Origin: Sitta carolinensis
Taxonomy: Eukaryota; Chordata; Aves; Passeriformes; Sittidae
Assembly: GCA_032173965.1 (NCBI GenBank)
Contig: CM063283.1
Coordinates: forward strand, 38,933,743 to 38,997,742
Direction: 5' to 3'
Length of the DNA stretch: 64,000 bases
Numbering within the stretch: position 1 is the first letter of the stretch; every line of letters starts with the position of its first letter. Position numbers and translations under genes: made by a program. Shown piece by piece: positions 1 to 13,431 of this stretch. Under the pieces are notes generated by a model, which had not been told where the DNA came from, did not search any database, and saw only the letters and a list, made by a program, of their open reading frames with translations.

Positions 1-3000
1 TTATTTCAAAATTATTTTGAATATATTAAAAGAAAATTTGAAGCAAACATCTGTAAAGTAATTAATCACAATTTATGTACAGTTTATTCTTTGTTTTTTC
101 ACTAATAACAGCATTTTCCTTATGATTTTTTGAATGTTTCATTCTATCTTTATAATTTTGGGTTAATTATCTTTAGTATGGCTTCTTATATTGAACAAAC
201 TACTGGATCTGGACAGTGTGTAGTTTTTCATTTAGTTGTATATATTTCTAATTGTGAAAAATTAGAGAGAAGTATAGACCTGAAACAAGTAACCCAACAT
301 CTTTTTCATTCTCCTTAGGATGGGGCAAGGATGCATGTATTGTGACTGGGGAGAGGGGAAAGTGCTGTAAAAATGAAAATTAATCAATGTCCTAAAATGG
401 CCCTTAATACCATCACTAAATCAGTTTAAGCTGATAGAGTCTTGAAATTTCTTTACAAATACACTCAGTATATTTTAATCAGATGCAAGTAGGTATGTCC
501 CCAGAGAATAGATGCAGCTCAGTACACTTTAAAATACTTTTTAAACTTGGAAACACAATGGATGGGGAAAATCTTTGTCACTCAATATGCACACAGTCTG
601 ATCTCAAAAAGGAAAAAAAGTTGAAGTCTACTCAGCCTTCTATAAAAGTTAAAACATTGTCTAAGATCATCTAAATAGTCACATAACATATTCCTTGTTA
701 ATCTCTTACTTTTCATCAACTCTTCCAGAAAACAAGAACTTTGTTGTAAACTGTTTATAAAATATCCTAGATATATCTTCCTCAAACATTAATAAATTAT
801 CAGAGTTAACCAATGGCATTTTAGCTAACTGTAATTTTTTACTAACTTAATAATAAAATGTTTTAAAGACTTGTTAGAATTATTCAATGAACTCTATTAA
901 TAAAGTACTAATAACTTAGCACAGTCAGTAGAAAATAGAAGGCATTATTAACAGAGAGTAAAAAGAAATAAGAAGTATCAAGTAAATTTCCTTATCGTGC
1001 TTCAGGCTTTAATTTTCTGATTACAATATTGATGTAATTTTTTATTTCTAAAGTTAATGTCTGAGGAACAGTTTCCTCTAGAAAAGACTAAATTTTATGA
1101 ATCTTGGAGAACTACTGTGTATTTGGTTTTATTCTCCTAGGGAGATATTAATTCACTGAAGAGGTAATTTCTTGCTTTTTCATGTAATTGTTTATAACTA
1201 TCATGCATATACATACAAGTATGTATATATAACAAAAACCAGGCATGATGCCTATATAATGTTCATATCACATAATCACATTGATTATGAACTTCTTTTA
1301 CAGTGAGTTACCTTCAATCACTGCTCTAGAAGATCATAGGCTCAATGTAAACTCTTGACTTAATTGCATGATTATAAAACTAGTTAAATACATTTTACCA
1401 GAACCCATAATGAATTACTTTATTTTTTGTTAAAAGCCCTACCCATTATGAAATCTATTGTATTCTAAAGCAGCCCCTGAAGATCAGACACAACTCTACA
1501 ATACCTCAGGCAACTCAGTAACCACTCCCTGTAGAAGGAATTCAGGTACCTGTGGCTGTAGCTCATTTGCCCATGCATCAGTGTTTAATACCATCTGAGA
1601 TGCTTGTCCTCACAGATTGCACCTATTTTCCCATTGTGTATCACAGTTTTTTCCACTGGGATGTGTTTATACTCTCAAGCATCTGAAATGCTGACAGGCA
1701 CCCAAATATATGTGTAACTTGCTTTATCTTTGTCCTGAATCTCACCCATACTGATTCATTGAGCTGTCTACACGACAAAAATTAACACAATGTACTCCTT
1801 TAAATCTCAGAGGAAGCCATTTATTTTTGAAGGAAAGAGTTGTGACGTTCACAGAAGAGACTTTATTGGTATCACAGTTTAAAAGAATTAATTTTTTTTC
1901 CTCTCTTATAGTGCCTTCCCCATTGCAGAGGGGGCATCTGCTTTGTTTTGTCCTTGGACAATTTCATTAGGTGAAAAGCAGGCACTGTTTCCACTGTAAG
2001 ATTGTCAAGCAAAATATACACACTTTTAATATAAAAAAATCTCCTCATTTTCCCATTTAAGACATCAACAGTCCGACAGTGGAAAAAATTTGTCTTTTAT
2101 CTTTCCTTAAATAAATAATAAAATTGAAACAAGGCAGAAAGTATATGCTTGAACTTATTTAGTGTTTTATGAAAACCAGCTAATGGAGCCAAGAAGAAAC
2201 ATTCAAATACCTCATCTAAATTTTAAAGGTCTTAAACATATGAATATAAATTACATTCCTGGTATTTTTCAGATTTCTTCCTTTTTCATCTTAATTTTTC
2301 ATCAGCCAGAAGAGTAAGTGTTCTCATGATAATTAATCCATGTAACTCCTTGAAATTTCTCTTACTCCTAAGAGGCCAGATGAGACTTTTTCTCAGTAGA
2401 CAGACAACTTTCTGAGCCGTTTACTGAGTGAATGAGAATTTCACTACCTATTACACAGAAAGTACAGTTCTGCTAACCTTTCACTCAGATAGCCTGCTAT
2501 TATCTAAAGTCATCCATTTATCAGGAAAGAGCATTTCCTCAGTAATATAGCTCATTGCCACAATCAAGAATAAAACAGGCTTCCTGACAGAGGATATTGA
2601 GCATCTTGCCTTCATCAAAATAAAACACTACCAACTCTTGTCTGCTCCTGACAAAAAATAAAAGAAACTTTCACTTAAAATATTCAGGAAAACTGGTAGC
2701 TAATTAGTAAGCTTTCCCCTGTGGCCTTCCTATTATATAAGAGTGTCGACACAATTGATGACTTATTAAACAATTCTCTGATTTCCTTCATGACAATAAA
2801 TTGAATGTCTTCTTTTTCTTTTTGGAGTGTTGTTCCAGTGTTAGTGATCCAGCTCACCTCTAGGCAATGTGATAGACGGGAATAATCTTTTTTGTCATTA
2901 CAGGTTCTGCTTCTGCTAATCTTACCTATTTTTTTTTTTTGTATTTAGAGACTGAAAGATTGAAAATACCTCATTCATTCCAAAGGACATGAATACTTAT

Positions 3001-3531
3001 GTTCCCCTCCTTGCTAAAGTTGATCTCCAACATTTTTTTTTTTTTGTTATTAGCTTTCATATGTTTATAAATACATAATTTTACAAGTGTTATTCTCCCA
3101 CAAAGACCACATATCAGTTCATTTGAGAGTTTTCCTTGTACAAATTTATTTTGGACTTCTTCATTGGTTTAGATCAATTAATTTCATTTTTATAAGACCT
3201 TCTTTCTCCAAACAGAAATATTACCTGCTAATAAGACAATTTAAATGCTGTGACAGAATTTCTTCTGGTAATATATCTCTATATCTGGTTATCTTCTGTA
3301 TAAAGTGGAGTTATGAAGGTATGATGGTCCAATTTTTTTTTTTTTAATTGAGGCCTTTAAACAAATTTCAGCCAACATCTTCCAACCTGCTGCTTGAGAC
3401 GGCATCAAAGTGATTTTATTACCCAAAACCCTACCATGCACCCTGATAATTGTAGATGAAGTTATAGGCACATAACTCTCAGTGCAAATTACTGCAAACA
3501 GGAAGTTGATAGCTCTTTCCATATTTCTGGG

Positions 3532-3555
3532 AAAAAAAAAAAAAAAAAAAAAAAA
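3532..3555. repeat. poly(A) run, 24 bases
   Basis: An uninterrupted run of 24 A. No recognisable retroelement body lies immediately 5' on the plus strand, so it may be simple-sequence expansion or the tail of a very old unrecognised insertion. Confidence 0.9.
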
Positions 3556-5111
3556 GTCCAATTAGTACCTGCGATTATTGTGCTTTTGAAGATTTTGAAT
3601 GGATGACCAAGAACTCCCAAAATGGAAATTTAGCCGTGTGATGTTTAAGTGGTAGCAAATGAACAAATGCCATAGGATATCCATGATTAAGTGTATTTTC
3701 ACTTATACATTTCTACATTCCTAAAAGAAGACAGTAAATTATATTTGAGCAGCACAATGACCAATGTGTTGGAAAAAAAGGGATTACATGTTTCACCTGT
3801 TTCAAATTATTCTAGTTATCTGGCTATGATGGAGGAACAAGCAGAAACAAAAGATTATTTTTATAGAATAAGTTATTCTATATACTGCTATTAGTAACTT
3901 CCAAAGCTCTTTTCCACTGATTCTATGAAGAGCTTTTATGAAATAAAGAAAGGTATAATAACTGGTTTTGTTCTGCCACTGTAGATTTTTGCATATGCCA
4001 AATAAACACAGAGAGAAAAAAATTCTTTTTTGAACCACTGTGCAACATTTCCTTAGCTGCATCTTCAACACAGGAATTCAATTAATCCATGCAGAGATTA
4101 TTCTGCAGTAACAATCAGAAGATTTCCCCCTGTTAATTTTTTTTTTCTTTTCCATTCCTTGATTTTGAATGAGGGAAATGAAGCATTACAGAATTATTTC
4201 TTCCCAATTATTACTTCATTTCTCTGCTGGACTCATCATTCAAGGATCATTCTTAAAAATTAGTTAGTGAACTCAAGTTTTATGTTTTATCTGTGAACTG
4301 TGTGGAACAACTACTGCTTATAGGTAGGAGAGAGGCCTCAAGCAAATCTGATACTATTATCATATATGTTTTTTACTTACTGGCTTACAGCCGGATTCAG
4401 TTGGGTTTCTCACCCTCTTGCTTCTGTTTCCACTTTGCATGTTTTTCAGTATAACAAAGTTGTTTGAGACAACAGGGAAAAAAATCCAATGACTGCATCT
4501 AATTCAAAATAATTCTCACTGGGTTTTTATTTCTTAATTGTAATGCATTTTACTTTATTTTCCTCTTAGTTTTGTGTGTATGACTTTATAATCAGATTAT
4601 GTTAGCTATCTAATTTTTAAATCACAACAGCTGGAGGATGGATTCACCTTTGTGTGTGCTTGAATGGACCGTTAGTCTTCAAAACAAAATATAATGCAGA
4701 TGGGTTTGGTATTTTTTTATTTTCATGATTATTTCATATCCTGCAAAAACTTAAGCAATCTAGACATGTGGCTTTTTATTTTTGCATACTCTGTCTGTAA
4801 GGAACAGTTGTTATTCATCATGGGAGAAAAAACAGGTATAATCCAAACAATAATGTGACATTGACAAACTTATTAGTCAAGAAAATACATTGTAATGAAA
4901 ATACTCAAAATATTGGTAGCTAATTCAAAATATTTCCTTTCAGTCTGTTTCCTTAATATGTGAAACATGAAAGGACTTTATTTTTTTTCTGACATAGAAT
5001 ATTGCAACAAATGCAGAGATTTGTGATACTTCAAAAACTAAGAGGACAAAAATATTAATTCAATGTGTACTGAATCCTGTTAAGCATTACTCCTGAAAAC
5101 AATATTCTATA

Positions 5112-5131
5112 TATATTATTATTATTATTAT
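5112..5131. repeat. (ATT)n microsatellite
   Basis: About six to seven perfect ATT units following a short AT run. Short enough that strong polymorphism is not assured. Confidence 0.8.
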
Positions 5132-6086
5132 ACAGTTTCCATAGTCATCCTTCAGTACATCTTGATTGCATTCATATTTGCACACATTAAATAAGATCAT
5201 AGAAGATTAAAGAGAGGTTTTTTGCTGGTTTTTTTTTATTTTAAAACTGTACTTTGACAAGTATTTGGAGCTATGTGTTATGTTAAGATTGACTTTACAG
5301 GTAGTTTATCAAGGGCTAAACAACTGTTAATTTTGCATTTATGTATAAATAGCATAGATATATAATATGGATGGATTACATTTTAAAAAGATGGTTTTTT
5401 AGAGTAACAGTTCAAAATACTGTGCACTGTAATGCATATTATACAGCGGGAATTCATTAAGTTTTGTATCAAGAACTGCAAACTACTTTTTCTCTATACA
5501 ATATACCCTAACTCATGTCAATAAGCTTGTGTCCCAAATGCCTTCCCAAAGATGATAGGGAAATATTCTCTGTGGGAAAAATAACACACAATCCATTTTA
5601 AACAGTAAGCGTACTAAGTTAATTTAAAATAAAAAATTTTCAAAGTACATTTAAAATTAGTCTGAACACTTGGAATGTTGGAATATTTAGAAATCTGCAA
5701 ATATTTGTCTGAGCTCTTCAATATGATAAATACATCCCAACTTACTCACTGAGTTGTGGCTTGTGCTCTCAGCTTTCAAATATTAAAACACAAAAGAAAT
5801 AAGAGAGGACAAAAATATCCAGAACAACACTGTTAACTAAAACGTCAAACAACTGAAGCTATTTTAACAAAATAGTATTGAAATTGTTTTATTCAAAAGG
5901 GTAGATAAATGACCAGGATGTCACATACAACCTCTTTTGAGTCTAAGTCTTAAAGTGTTACAGAAACCAAATAAAGATTCAGTCTCTTCCTTCATGTTTA
6001 GTATTCCCTTTAAAGAAACAGTTAGTTATATATAAATATATATATAGAAATTATATTCCTATGGCCAGAAAGCCGATGAAAAGCAT

Positions 6087-6420
6087 TTATCTCTTACTTA
6101 AAATGCAAATATTTTTGTACCTGTTCCAACACAAGCCAAATGCAAACAATAAAAATGCTTTATTAAATAGGTGAACTGGCAGCAAAGCCATATGAAGATG
6201 ACATCTTCTAATTGCCTGCAGTGCATCTGCTAATGAACTGCCAAGGCTCACAAAAAAACCCACTTCTAGGATAAAAGCCAGGACAATTGTAAAGGCTAAA
6301 TTATTAATTAATATCAGGCAGCTATCATAACTTACTGGTTTCTTGCCAAGATACAGCATGCTGTTGGAGGGCTTAACAGAAAGGTTTTTGTGAATGCTGA
6401 AGATTATAATAAATCTGAGA
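6087..6420. promoter_or_regulatory. candidate conserved noncoding element
   Basis: This block is less repetitive and more balanced in composition than its flanks. It carries several homeodomain-type cores, with overlapping TTAATTAA and ATTAATAT motifs near 6300-6315, in otherwise complex sequence. A 113-codon minus-strand frame spans it (6087-6428), but it resembles no family I know and shows no domain. I treat it as a possible enhancer-like element by inference only; a rapidly evolving exon is the less likely alternative. Confidence 0.25.
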
Positions 6421-6429
6421 AAGTTCAAA

Positions 6430-7980
6430 TTTTATAGAAAAAATGCTGCAGCCTTTGTTTGTGGCCAACAGTCAGACTGAAAAAGCCGTGATGTAATTAA
6501 TTTTCTTAGATATTAAGATATTAGCTTTAAATTCAACACAATTAATAATTTCCCAGAAACTGTAAGCAAAAACTAATGCTTTGGTTGATGAGTTCTATAT
6601 GCTTTCTTAACATATTTCTCTGAAACCAAAAAGTCCTCAAATTATGACTTGGAATTTAAATTTTTGAATTGTATAGTGAATTTATCTCTGCATTTATTAA
6701 CCTACAGTCTGCCCAATAAACATTTGGTGTGATGCATTTTTACCTAAAACAGTAGTATGACGTTTAATCCTAAGTTCACTCAGGTTTTAAAGTAATAATC
6801 AGGCATCATATGATACTTGTGCTTTTTAATGAACTAGAGTCCTCGGATGATCACTGTTAATTCCCTACATGATGGAAAAAAGGTCATCCTGGTTCAGGTA
6901 AAGAGGATATTTATTAAATCTGCCAGAGGCTAAGAAAAAGAAGTGCGATTTCTTTATGATGTCTTCAGCTGCATCATGACTGAAAAACACAGAAGAGTTC
7001 ATGCAGGTGTCAAGTTTCATACACCTATCTCAATTATACCCACATATAAAATTAATAAGCATAGGACAAGAACATTTTATTATAAAAGGAAGAAAAGAAA
7101 GGAGATAGATAGTGCCTAATTTCCTCAACTTCCTGAGAGGAGGAATGAATGAGACAGAAGCAGACACAGAATTTAGATTATTTTAGAGAAAATTATATGT
7201 TCTATTAATTTTTCCTTAGAACTGATGAAAAAATAATCTTAGTGTCATATTTTATACATTCTGAGGTAACACTCTTTATGATTTATTAAGAGAAAACACA
7301 GGAAATATGTAATACATTGTTTATTGTCCATATTAGGAGTCATTTTACTTGACAATGGAAAAACAGAAAAAGCTGACACAGACATATCCCTAGATATTGT
7401 TTCCACATTATATTCCATAGGTTTTCTTATTTTCATCTGTATGGACAAAACAAATGAAAGTCTAAAGTAAAATTTTTAAGTCTTTAACATGGTAAAAGCT
7501 AAGGCTATTAAGTGTTGAAATGTTATTAAAACATTGACTATACTCTTGCTAAGTTCCATCTATTTTAAGTTCATATAAATTCAGTTCATATAAGAATAAG
7601 ACTTACAGGGACCCAGGGTTTATCATCTTATTTTCTATTTCTATTTCCTGAAGCACATAAGATCTTAAAATGGAAATCTCTGCTATTATGCATACTTAAT
7701 TAACTGAAGTTCATAGACAATAACGAAAGTTTGATTGCTGAAAATGTGCAGCTGTATTCTTTTCAAGAGACTACAGTTTTCATTATGAATCAATTAAAAT
7801 TGGTTGAACCTGTGTCAAATCCAATGTGACACTTGAAAATATTTCATATAGTGTTTTCTCCAAACATCTAAAATAGCAGTTCCACCAGAAAACGTAAATC
7901 CACCACTTCTTCTTTAACAAAATTTTATGGACTTAATTATTCTTCCTAATCCAATTTTGGTGTGTATATATGTCTGTATT
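6430..7980. other. AT-rich unique DNA, nothing identified
   Basis: No repeat family, RNA gene or plausible exon is recognised. Confidence 0.5.
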
Positions 7981-7986
7981 TTTATA

Positions 7987-7987
7987 T

Positions 7988-8049
<62 letters not shown>
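7987..8049. repeat. compound (AT)n(GT)n microsatellite
   Basis: About ten AT units pass directly into more than twenty perfect GT units. Such compound dinucleotide tracts are usually length-polymorphic, and alternating purine-pyrimidine GT/AC tracts can adopt Z-DNA. An apparent reading frame across it (7962-8267) is an artefact of Val-Cys codons from the GT repeat. Confidence 0.97.
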
Positions 8050-8050
<1 letters not shown>

Positions 8051-11000
8051 CTGGACTGTTGTTCATATTGTGCTAGTAAGACAACAGATGGATCTTTCAA
8101 AAAGACAGCAAAGACTTTTTCTCTTTTCTAATGATTTCAGTTCAGAAGAAAAAAATCAAGCCAAACCAAAACAAAAAATATCCCAACACAAATCACAACA
8201 CCTAACAGTGACTTTTTTCTACTTATTTCCTGAGGTATTTCAAAGCACTTTAGAAAGAGAAGCCTAATGCTGGTGAACCACACTGACCTCTGAAAGGCAG
8301 GGAATTGCCTTGAAATGCACACTTACTTGTTCAGTGGTTGATTTGGGAAGACAAAATGCTGTCCAGGGCTATAGGAAATGACCTCTTATATATTTTATAA
8401 TGTCAAAGGCTCTAAAGTAGACATGTTGGGCCAATGGTGCATCTGTTATAAACAACATGGTGAAAATAACTTGCCAAAGTATTTACCTGTTTGGACTTGA
8501 AATGAACTTTACACACGTGTCCTATAAGAATGTGTTTTAAATGTTTGTTTGATTAGAGCTTCATAAAAAAAGCAAAGCCTTAGATTATGAGCTAATCAAG
8601 TTCCTATATCAGTTTGCTAAAAAGGCTTCCTTGGCTTGACTGAACTTGACCGTTCAGATGAACTTCTCCTTTTTTAATATTTACTGGTTTTCCTTGATTC
8701 AAAACAACTTTTCTAGAAATGACTTTCAATTAGAACTGAAATCTGTTCCAATAAGGAAAAAAAAATCTTTCTTGAACAGAAACATGTTAAGATCAACTGT
8801 GAAAACAGACAAAACTGAGTTTAAGTATAATTGCAATGAAGGGTCCAGCACTTTCACTGAAACAAACTGTTTCACATTTTTTTTCAGACATAGTTTGCAA
8901 GCGATGTTTTCTGAACAATAAAGCAAAGAACTTAAGCAAGGACAATAGAATAACACAAAACATCAATGCTGAGCACTCGTTTTGTTCAAAAAGAACTGCC
9001 AGAATGTAAGGATTTAATAATTAATTATTTAATGGATTCTTTAAGGATTAAATAATTAATTTAATAATTCTATTTTCTTATCTCCTTTCTTAACAGCTGT
9101 TGTGTTAGGAGCCTGAATTGCCAACATGGTGATTTTCATCTTTGGTCAGAAGTAAAATTTTGAGGGAGAAAACCAGGTGGAAAAAGCCTCACTGACTTCA
9201 ATTACTATATTTGATTTCAACTTGCAAACCTCACAAATTTAAGAAAATTTGATAAGATAAAGGTACTGATGAAGAAAAAAACCCCAACCCAGAATTAGAA
9301 GCTTTGGAGTTTAGAAGACAGAGTTATTTGAGGAAACCTGACCATGAGAGTTGTAGATTTGCAAGGTCACAAGAATTGCACTTGATTTCTAATTGAGCAG
9401 TAGGATAATGTTAGTCAGACAGACTCAGTCTAACATATCACTTAACAGATAATGCAGCAAACAAGCAATGTTGTGCCATGCCTAGTTATACATCAGCAAC
9501 AAAATATGAGGTGTCTAAACCCACAGCAAAATGTTTTGAGCTGGAAAATATTTTCAAGGATTTAGGCTTGACAGATACTCATAGATGAGCAGTTTTGCAG
9601 AAAGCACTCTCTTTTCAATTGCTAGAAATTCAGTTAACCCTACAATTTATAAAAGACACTCAAGTTTATGTTATAGTAATGTGGAAAGCATTGGACAAAA
9701 CTGTTTTATGTAAATTATTTTCTAGTGAACTTCAGCAGAAACTGAAATATTAGCAGAAGCATCCTGACATTCTGAAACTATTACAAAAATAATTTCCTCC
9801 ATTTCTTTACCCATCCCCAGCTATCCACCCCACATGCATACCTTTCCTTGCACACCTTTACTGGAAATAAATGTGGTTTGCAATACAGTAATAAAACTCA
9901 GGATGAAGAGTAAATTCAATTCCAGAATAAGACTAAAATCAGAAATACAACTCAACACCGTTCAGTTTCCTTAGAGCCAGCAGACACAGAGTAGACAAAT
10001 TCTGAAATCAGGGATTACACCAACATTCTAAGCCTCATACAACCAATGAGATATTACAGCAGAGCACCAGTGTCATTATAGTTACGAGCAAGGAGGGCTT
10101 GCAGTTTAAAAAAATAACTTAAGTACTATAAAAATCTGCATCCTTAGAGTATCTTGAAATTTGCTACGCCTCATATGCATGTCAAGTCCTATTTGCTTTC
10201 TGTATCTTGGGCAAACACAAGCAAGAGGCAGTAAAGTTATACCAAGAGGTATGTACATATATATATGTGCGTACAGGAGATTCATATAAGTATAAAGCTA
10301 TATATAAAAATTTGTTATGTATGAAAAGTTATTTATAAAGTCATTAATATATATGCATATCTATATAAAATGTAAGATTTCATGTGCTCCAACATTTCCC
10401 AAGCAAATCTCAGTTTTTCAACATTTATCCTCACTATAGAAAACACCTGATCTCCATTTCAGGCCTCACTACTAAAGAAGTCAGGAAAGCAAGTCTCGAA
10501 CACTCCTTTGCTAGGGAATTGAAGTAGATTTTCGTGGTAAGCCCAGGCAAGTTTCTTCTGGTTGTCGCTGCTGACAATCAAAAAGATCTTTCTGCATCAC
10601 CACTGACAAACGCACAGAATGCTAAAAGATTACTATTCTGATCCTTGCTGAGGCCATGGTGGAATGACTGTGGAAATCAGGAGGCATTTTAAGCTGGACT
10701 AGATTCTTACTTACCCAAGGTATCAGTGAGTATGTACTAAAGAATATTAGATCTTCATATTAGTTCCTATTTGGAAAGACATTAAGTGTTATATCCAGTT
10801 TATAAACAATGAAATAGAGCTTATCAAGTTTATGTCCTTTTTGGAAACAATGAAAATGCTGTTACAAAGAAAATCTGATTTTAAATTATTTTAAAAATCC
10901 AATAAATTAATTTTAGAAGCTCTCAAATGGCTTAAATTTCCACTATGTTAAAATAGTCCTATGCCATACTGACACCTAGCACTCAAGGAAGTTATTCTTA

Positions 11001-11230
11001 AAAATTTATATGTGCAGATACTGCATCCAGTCCACAAGACTGGATTAGTAAACTGCTATAAGTAACAATAAAAATATTTAAGGATTTCTGAAATAATATT
11101 TCAGATATTTAGCACTTAAGACATAGCTAACAGTGTTATTACACTGTTCATGTTTGCATGGAGTAACTATTGACAAACAAAAAAAAAAGGTGTGTATCTG
11201 CCAAAGACAAAGGAATGAAGAGGGAAAGAG
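8050..11230. other. AT-rich unique DNA with a faint SINE-like trace
   Basis: No gene is seen. Near 8233-8250 there is a phrase resembling the ending of ancient amniote MIR-like SINEs (caaagcactttagaaag), but the surroundings are too diverged to call. An imperfect AT-rich duplication lies at 9007-9075. The rest is unremarkable. Confidence 0.45.
9007..9075. repeat. imperfect 35-bp AT-rich tandem duplication
   Basis: Two imperfect copies beginning taaggatt are offset by 35 bp (9007 and 9042). Each holds overlapping TAATTA / TTTAAT motifs. They probably arose by slippage or local duplication; homeodomain binding is possible but untested. Confidence 0.65.
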
Positions 11231-11233
11231 TGT

Positions 11234-11303
11234 GAGGGAAAAATGAGGAAGGGAGGAAGGTGAATGTGGAGGGAAAAATGAGGAAGGGAGGAAGGTGAAT
11301 GTG
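11234..11303. repeat. exact 35-bp tandem duplication, purine-rich
   Basis: Two identical consecutive 35-bp copies (11234-11268 and 11269-11303), starting gagggaaaaatgagg and ending gtgaatgtg, within a longer purine-rich stretch. Identity between copies suggests a recent duplication or ongoing slippage. The 105-codon minus-strand frame across it (11148-11465) is Phe/Ser/Pro-rich because of the purine bias and is not a credible protein. Confidence 0.9.
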
Positions 11304-11309
11304 GGTGGA

Positions 11310-12330
11310 GAAGGAAAAAAATAAAAAATCAGAGTGTAAATTAAAATTAAAATGGAAAATTAATAAAGAGAATGAAAAGAGGAAAAGCAAAAAGAGCACA
11401 AAAAAGACAGGAGTACTGCTTGACACAGTATTCACAGTACAATACAGCAGTATTTCTAAGAACAAAAGGTAAATGAGACAGAAGTATCCAATAAAAATAT
11501 ATTAGTAATTTAGCTTGAACTAATTGGAATTTATATTTTTGAAATTCTTTTTTACAAAATCTATCCAGTTATTTTAAGACACTGTTAACTAATATGGTCT
11601 ACAGTATTATCTAATAGTCAATACAAACACTATAAACCAAAATTTAATAAAGCTGGCAGCACCAGAATTTGACTCTCAAAGAGGGATTTTTTATGTAAAG
11701 AAAACTCTCTCTTCAAGAGTCTCCCCAGACTGAGTATTCATTATCTTACTTGTTGTGTTTAAACATATTTTTATGCAATATGCAGTTCCTAATGTTTTAC
11801 TTGTGATAAGAAAAGCAAACAAATGAAACGTGATACAGTTCAAAAAGAAAAATGCTTCTTAACAACACACACTAAACTACAGTTGCAGATAATGAACTTT
11901 CCAGTTTGGAATTTAGTTTCAGTTGGTTGGTCAGTTGGTTTGTTGAGGTTCTTTGTGATTTATTTTTTTTTTAATTAAGAATTGTTTCTCTACCATTTTG
12001 CTAAAATTACAATTAAAAAATATAATTAAAACAAAACAATATAAAAATAAGTGCCTTTTTTTTTTTTTTTATTTTTTCAGGGTTATTTTTCAATAAGATT
12101 TTATTCCAATTTTATTTGCATATGGGAAATGGAATTTTCAGAGGTATCCAAGCAGCTGTCTTAGAAGCTTTCAGCATGTAGATATACTGAAAATCAAAGA
12201 AGTAGATTTCAACTCTAGATTGTATATACTTAACACTAAAGAGCTACACTCGTATTTTCATAAGAAATAGTAACTTGGAATCTAGGGTTCTACACAACAA
12301 ATTTTAGTCAATGAAGTCTGTATGACTATC
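11310..12330. other. AT-rich unique DNA, nothing identified
   Basis: The only notable feature is a 15-base T run at 12056-12070 followed by further T-rich sequence. Confidence 0.5.
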
Positions 12331-12334
12331 CTCA

Positions 12335-13075
12335 CCTAAAGTTAGTGCGGTTGGCCAAAAGCCAGCATTGTCATCCTTTTGGATAACCTGTGTTGTAAGA
12401 GGCATCTACTGAGGGCTGTGGGATGTGATGCAGTGCCTTTTGCAGTGCCTACCTGTGTTGTACAGAAGTGGTGGCAGGCCTTCAGGCGGCACAGCCAATA
12501 CGGCACATCGCCCACAACATTAGACGCCTGTGGTCTAACGAGTAATTGCTCCATGATGTTTCTTCAACACTCACGTTTCAGTTGCTGCAAGAGGAAATGG
12601 CACCCCTCTCTCTGCTGGAGACTCACTTCAATTGCTTATTCAGAAACATCTCATCCTTAATAAGAGGGCCCAAGTCATCCATGACACTCTCAGAGCACTG
12701 ACGGCTTCAGGACAGGTCGTGTTAGGGTAGCAGCTGGCAGCTCTGAGTAATGCTCAAGGTCATGCAGGGTAGATACTCTAATGAGTCTAGATATTCAGGA
12801 GTGAGGAGCTAAAAGAAGTCTGGTTACATGTTTCCATCTTCAGATAAACACAATCTTTGGAGATGACCATCTAAAAATTTGGACTTAAGACAAGTATCAG
12901 CAGATTCAAAAATCAATCAAGCCCGGTGCTACAGTACCTGCAGTTCAGGAGTTCAGCTCCACAAGCTGAATTTTCAGTTAAGTTTCCGGTTCCTTCTGTG
13001 GGAACCAGGACATCCTTCTGACTGTCCTGGGAAGATTTGTAAGTCACAAAAATTTATACAAAATGATAATTAGTA
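12335..13075. other. unidentified GC-richer, CpG-containing island
   Basis: Composition changes sharply from the flanks. The block has more G+C and several CpG dinucleotides (for example within tgcggttggcc, caggcggcac, tacggcacatcg and agacgcctg), which are scarce in the surroundings. Overlapping short frames occur on both strands (minus 12342-12554, plus 12379-12660), with no family I recognise. It abuts an ERVL-like LTR at 13076, so it may be diverged retroviral internal sequence, another insertion or a pseudogene fragment. I could not identify gag, pol or env motifs. Confidence 0.4.
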
Positions 13076-13295
13076 TGTCACAGGGTGAAAAAGTAGAATT
13101 TTGGGATTTTAGAATGTGAGATCAGGGGACAAAGGAGGAAATGGGGTGTGTCCCTGAGCTTCTTCTTCGTCCTCTTGTTCTCCATCTTCTGTGGTTGGGG
13201 GGCGCATTTTGGTTGGTCTAGAACAAAAGTACACTGTACAAAATAGTGGATGGATATTGGAGAATTGTTATAAATAAAGCATACGTAATTTTCAG

Positions 13296-13303
13296 TATAA
13301 AAG
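13296..13303 (+). promoter_or_regulatory. LTR TATA box
   Basis: TATAAAAG lies about 125 bp upstream of the AATAAA signal, a spacing plausible for U3-R architecture in the LTR. Confidence 0.6.
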
Positions 13304-13425
13304 ATAGTGCCGTCCCAAAGGCAAAAACAAAGAGAGAACACCACAACCAAGCTTGGGGAGAGAGCACAGCCTGGCCTGCAGAGAAGACCATGGCAGGCCA
13401 GGGAACAAATATGAGATAAGCAAAG

Positions 13426-13431
13426 AATAAA
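13426..13431 (+). promoter_or_regulatory. LTR polyadenylation signal
   Basis: AATAAA in the 3' third of the LTR, downstream of the TATA box. Confidence 0.6.

Larger units (their letters stand above)
1..6080. other. AT-rich unique DNA, no gene seen
   Basis: No convincing exon, RNA gene or recognisable transposon is seen. Reading frames are short and biased to Phe, Leu, Ile and Lys codons as expected from AT-rich noncoding DNA. Simple-sequence features are a 24-base A run at 3532-3555, shorter T runs near 2932, 3032 and 3332, and an ATT microsatellite at about 5112-5131. The sequence could be intronic or intergenic. Confidence 0.6.

Noticed and set aside
7962..8267. 101-codon plus-strand frame
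   Set aside because: Its Val-Cys core is the translation of the GT microsatellite; no domain.
11148..11465. 105-codon minus-strand frame
   Set aside because: Phe/Ser/Pro-rich translation of a purine-rich tract with a 35-bp duplication.
12379..12660. Possible exon with CpG content
   Set aside because: No domain, no convincing splice context, and overlapping frames on both strands; kept only as an unidentified island.
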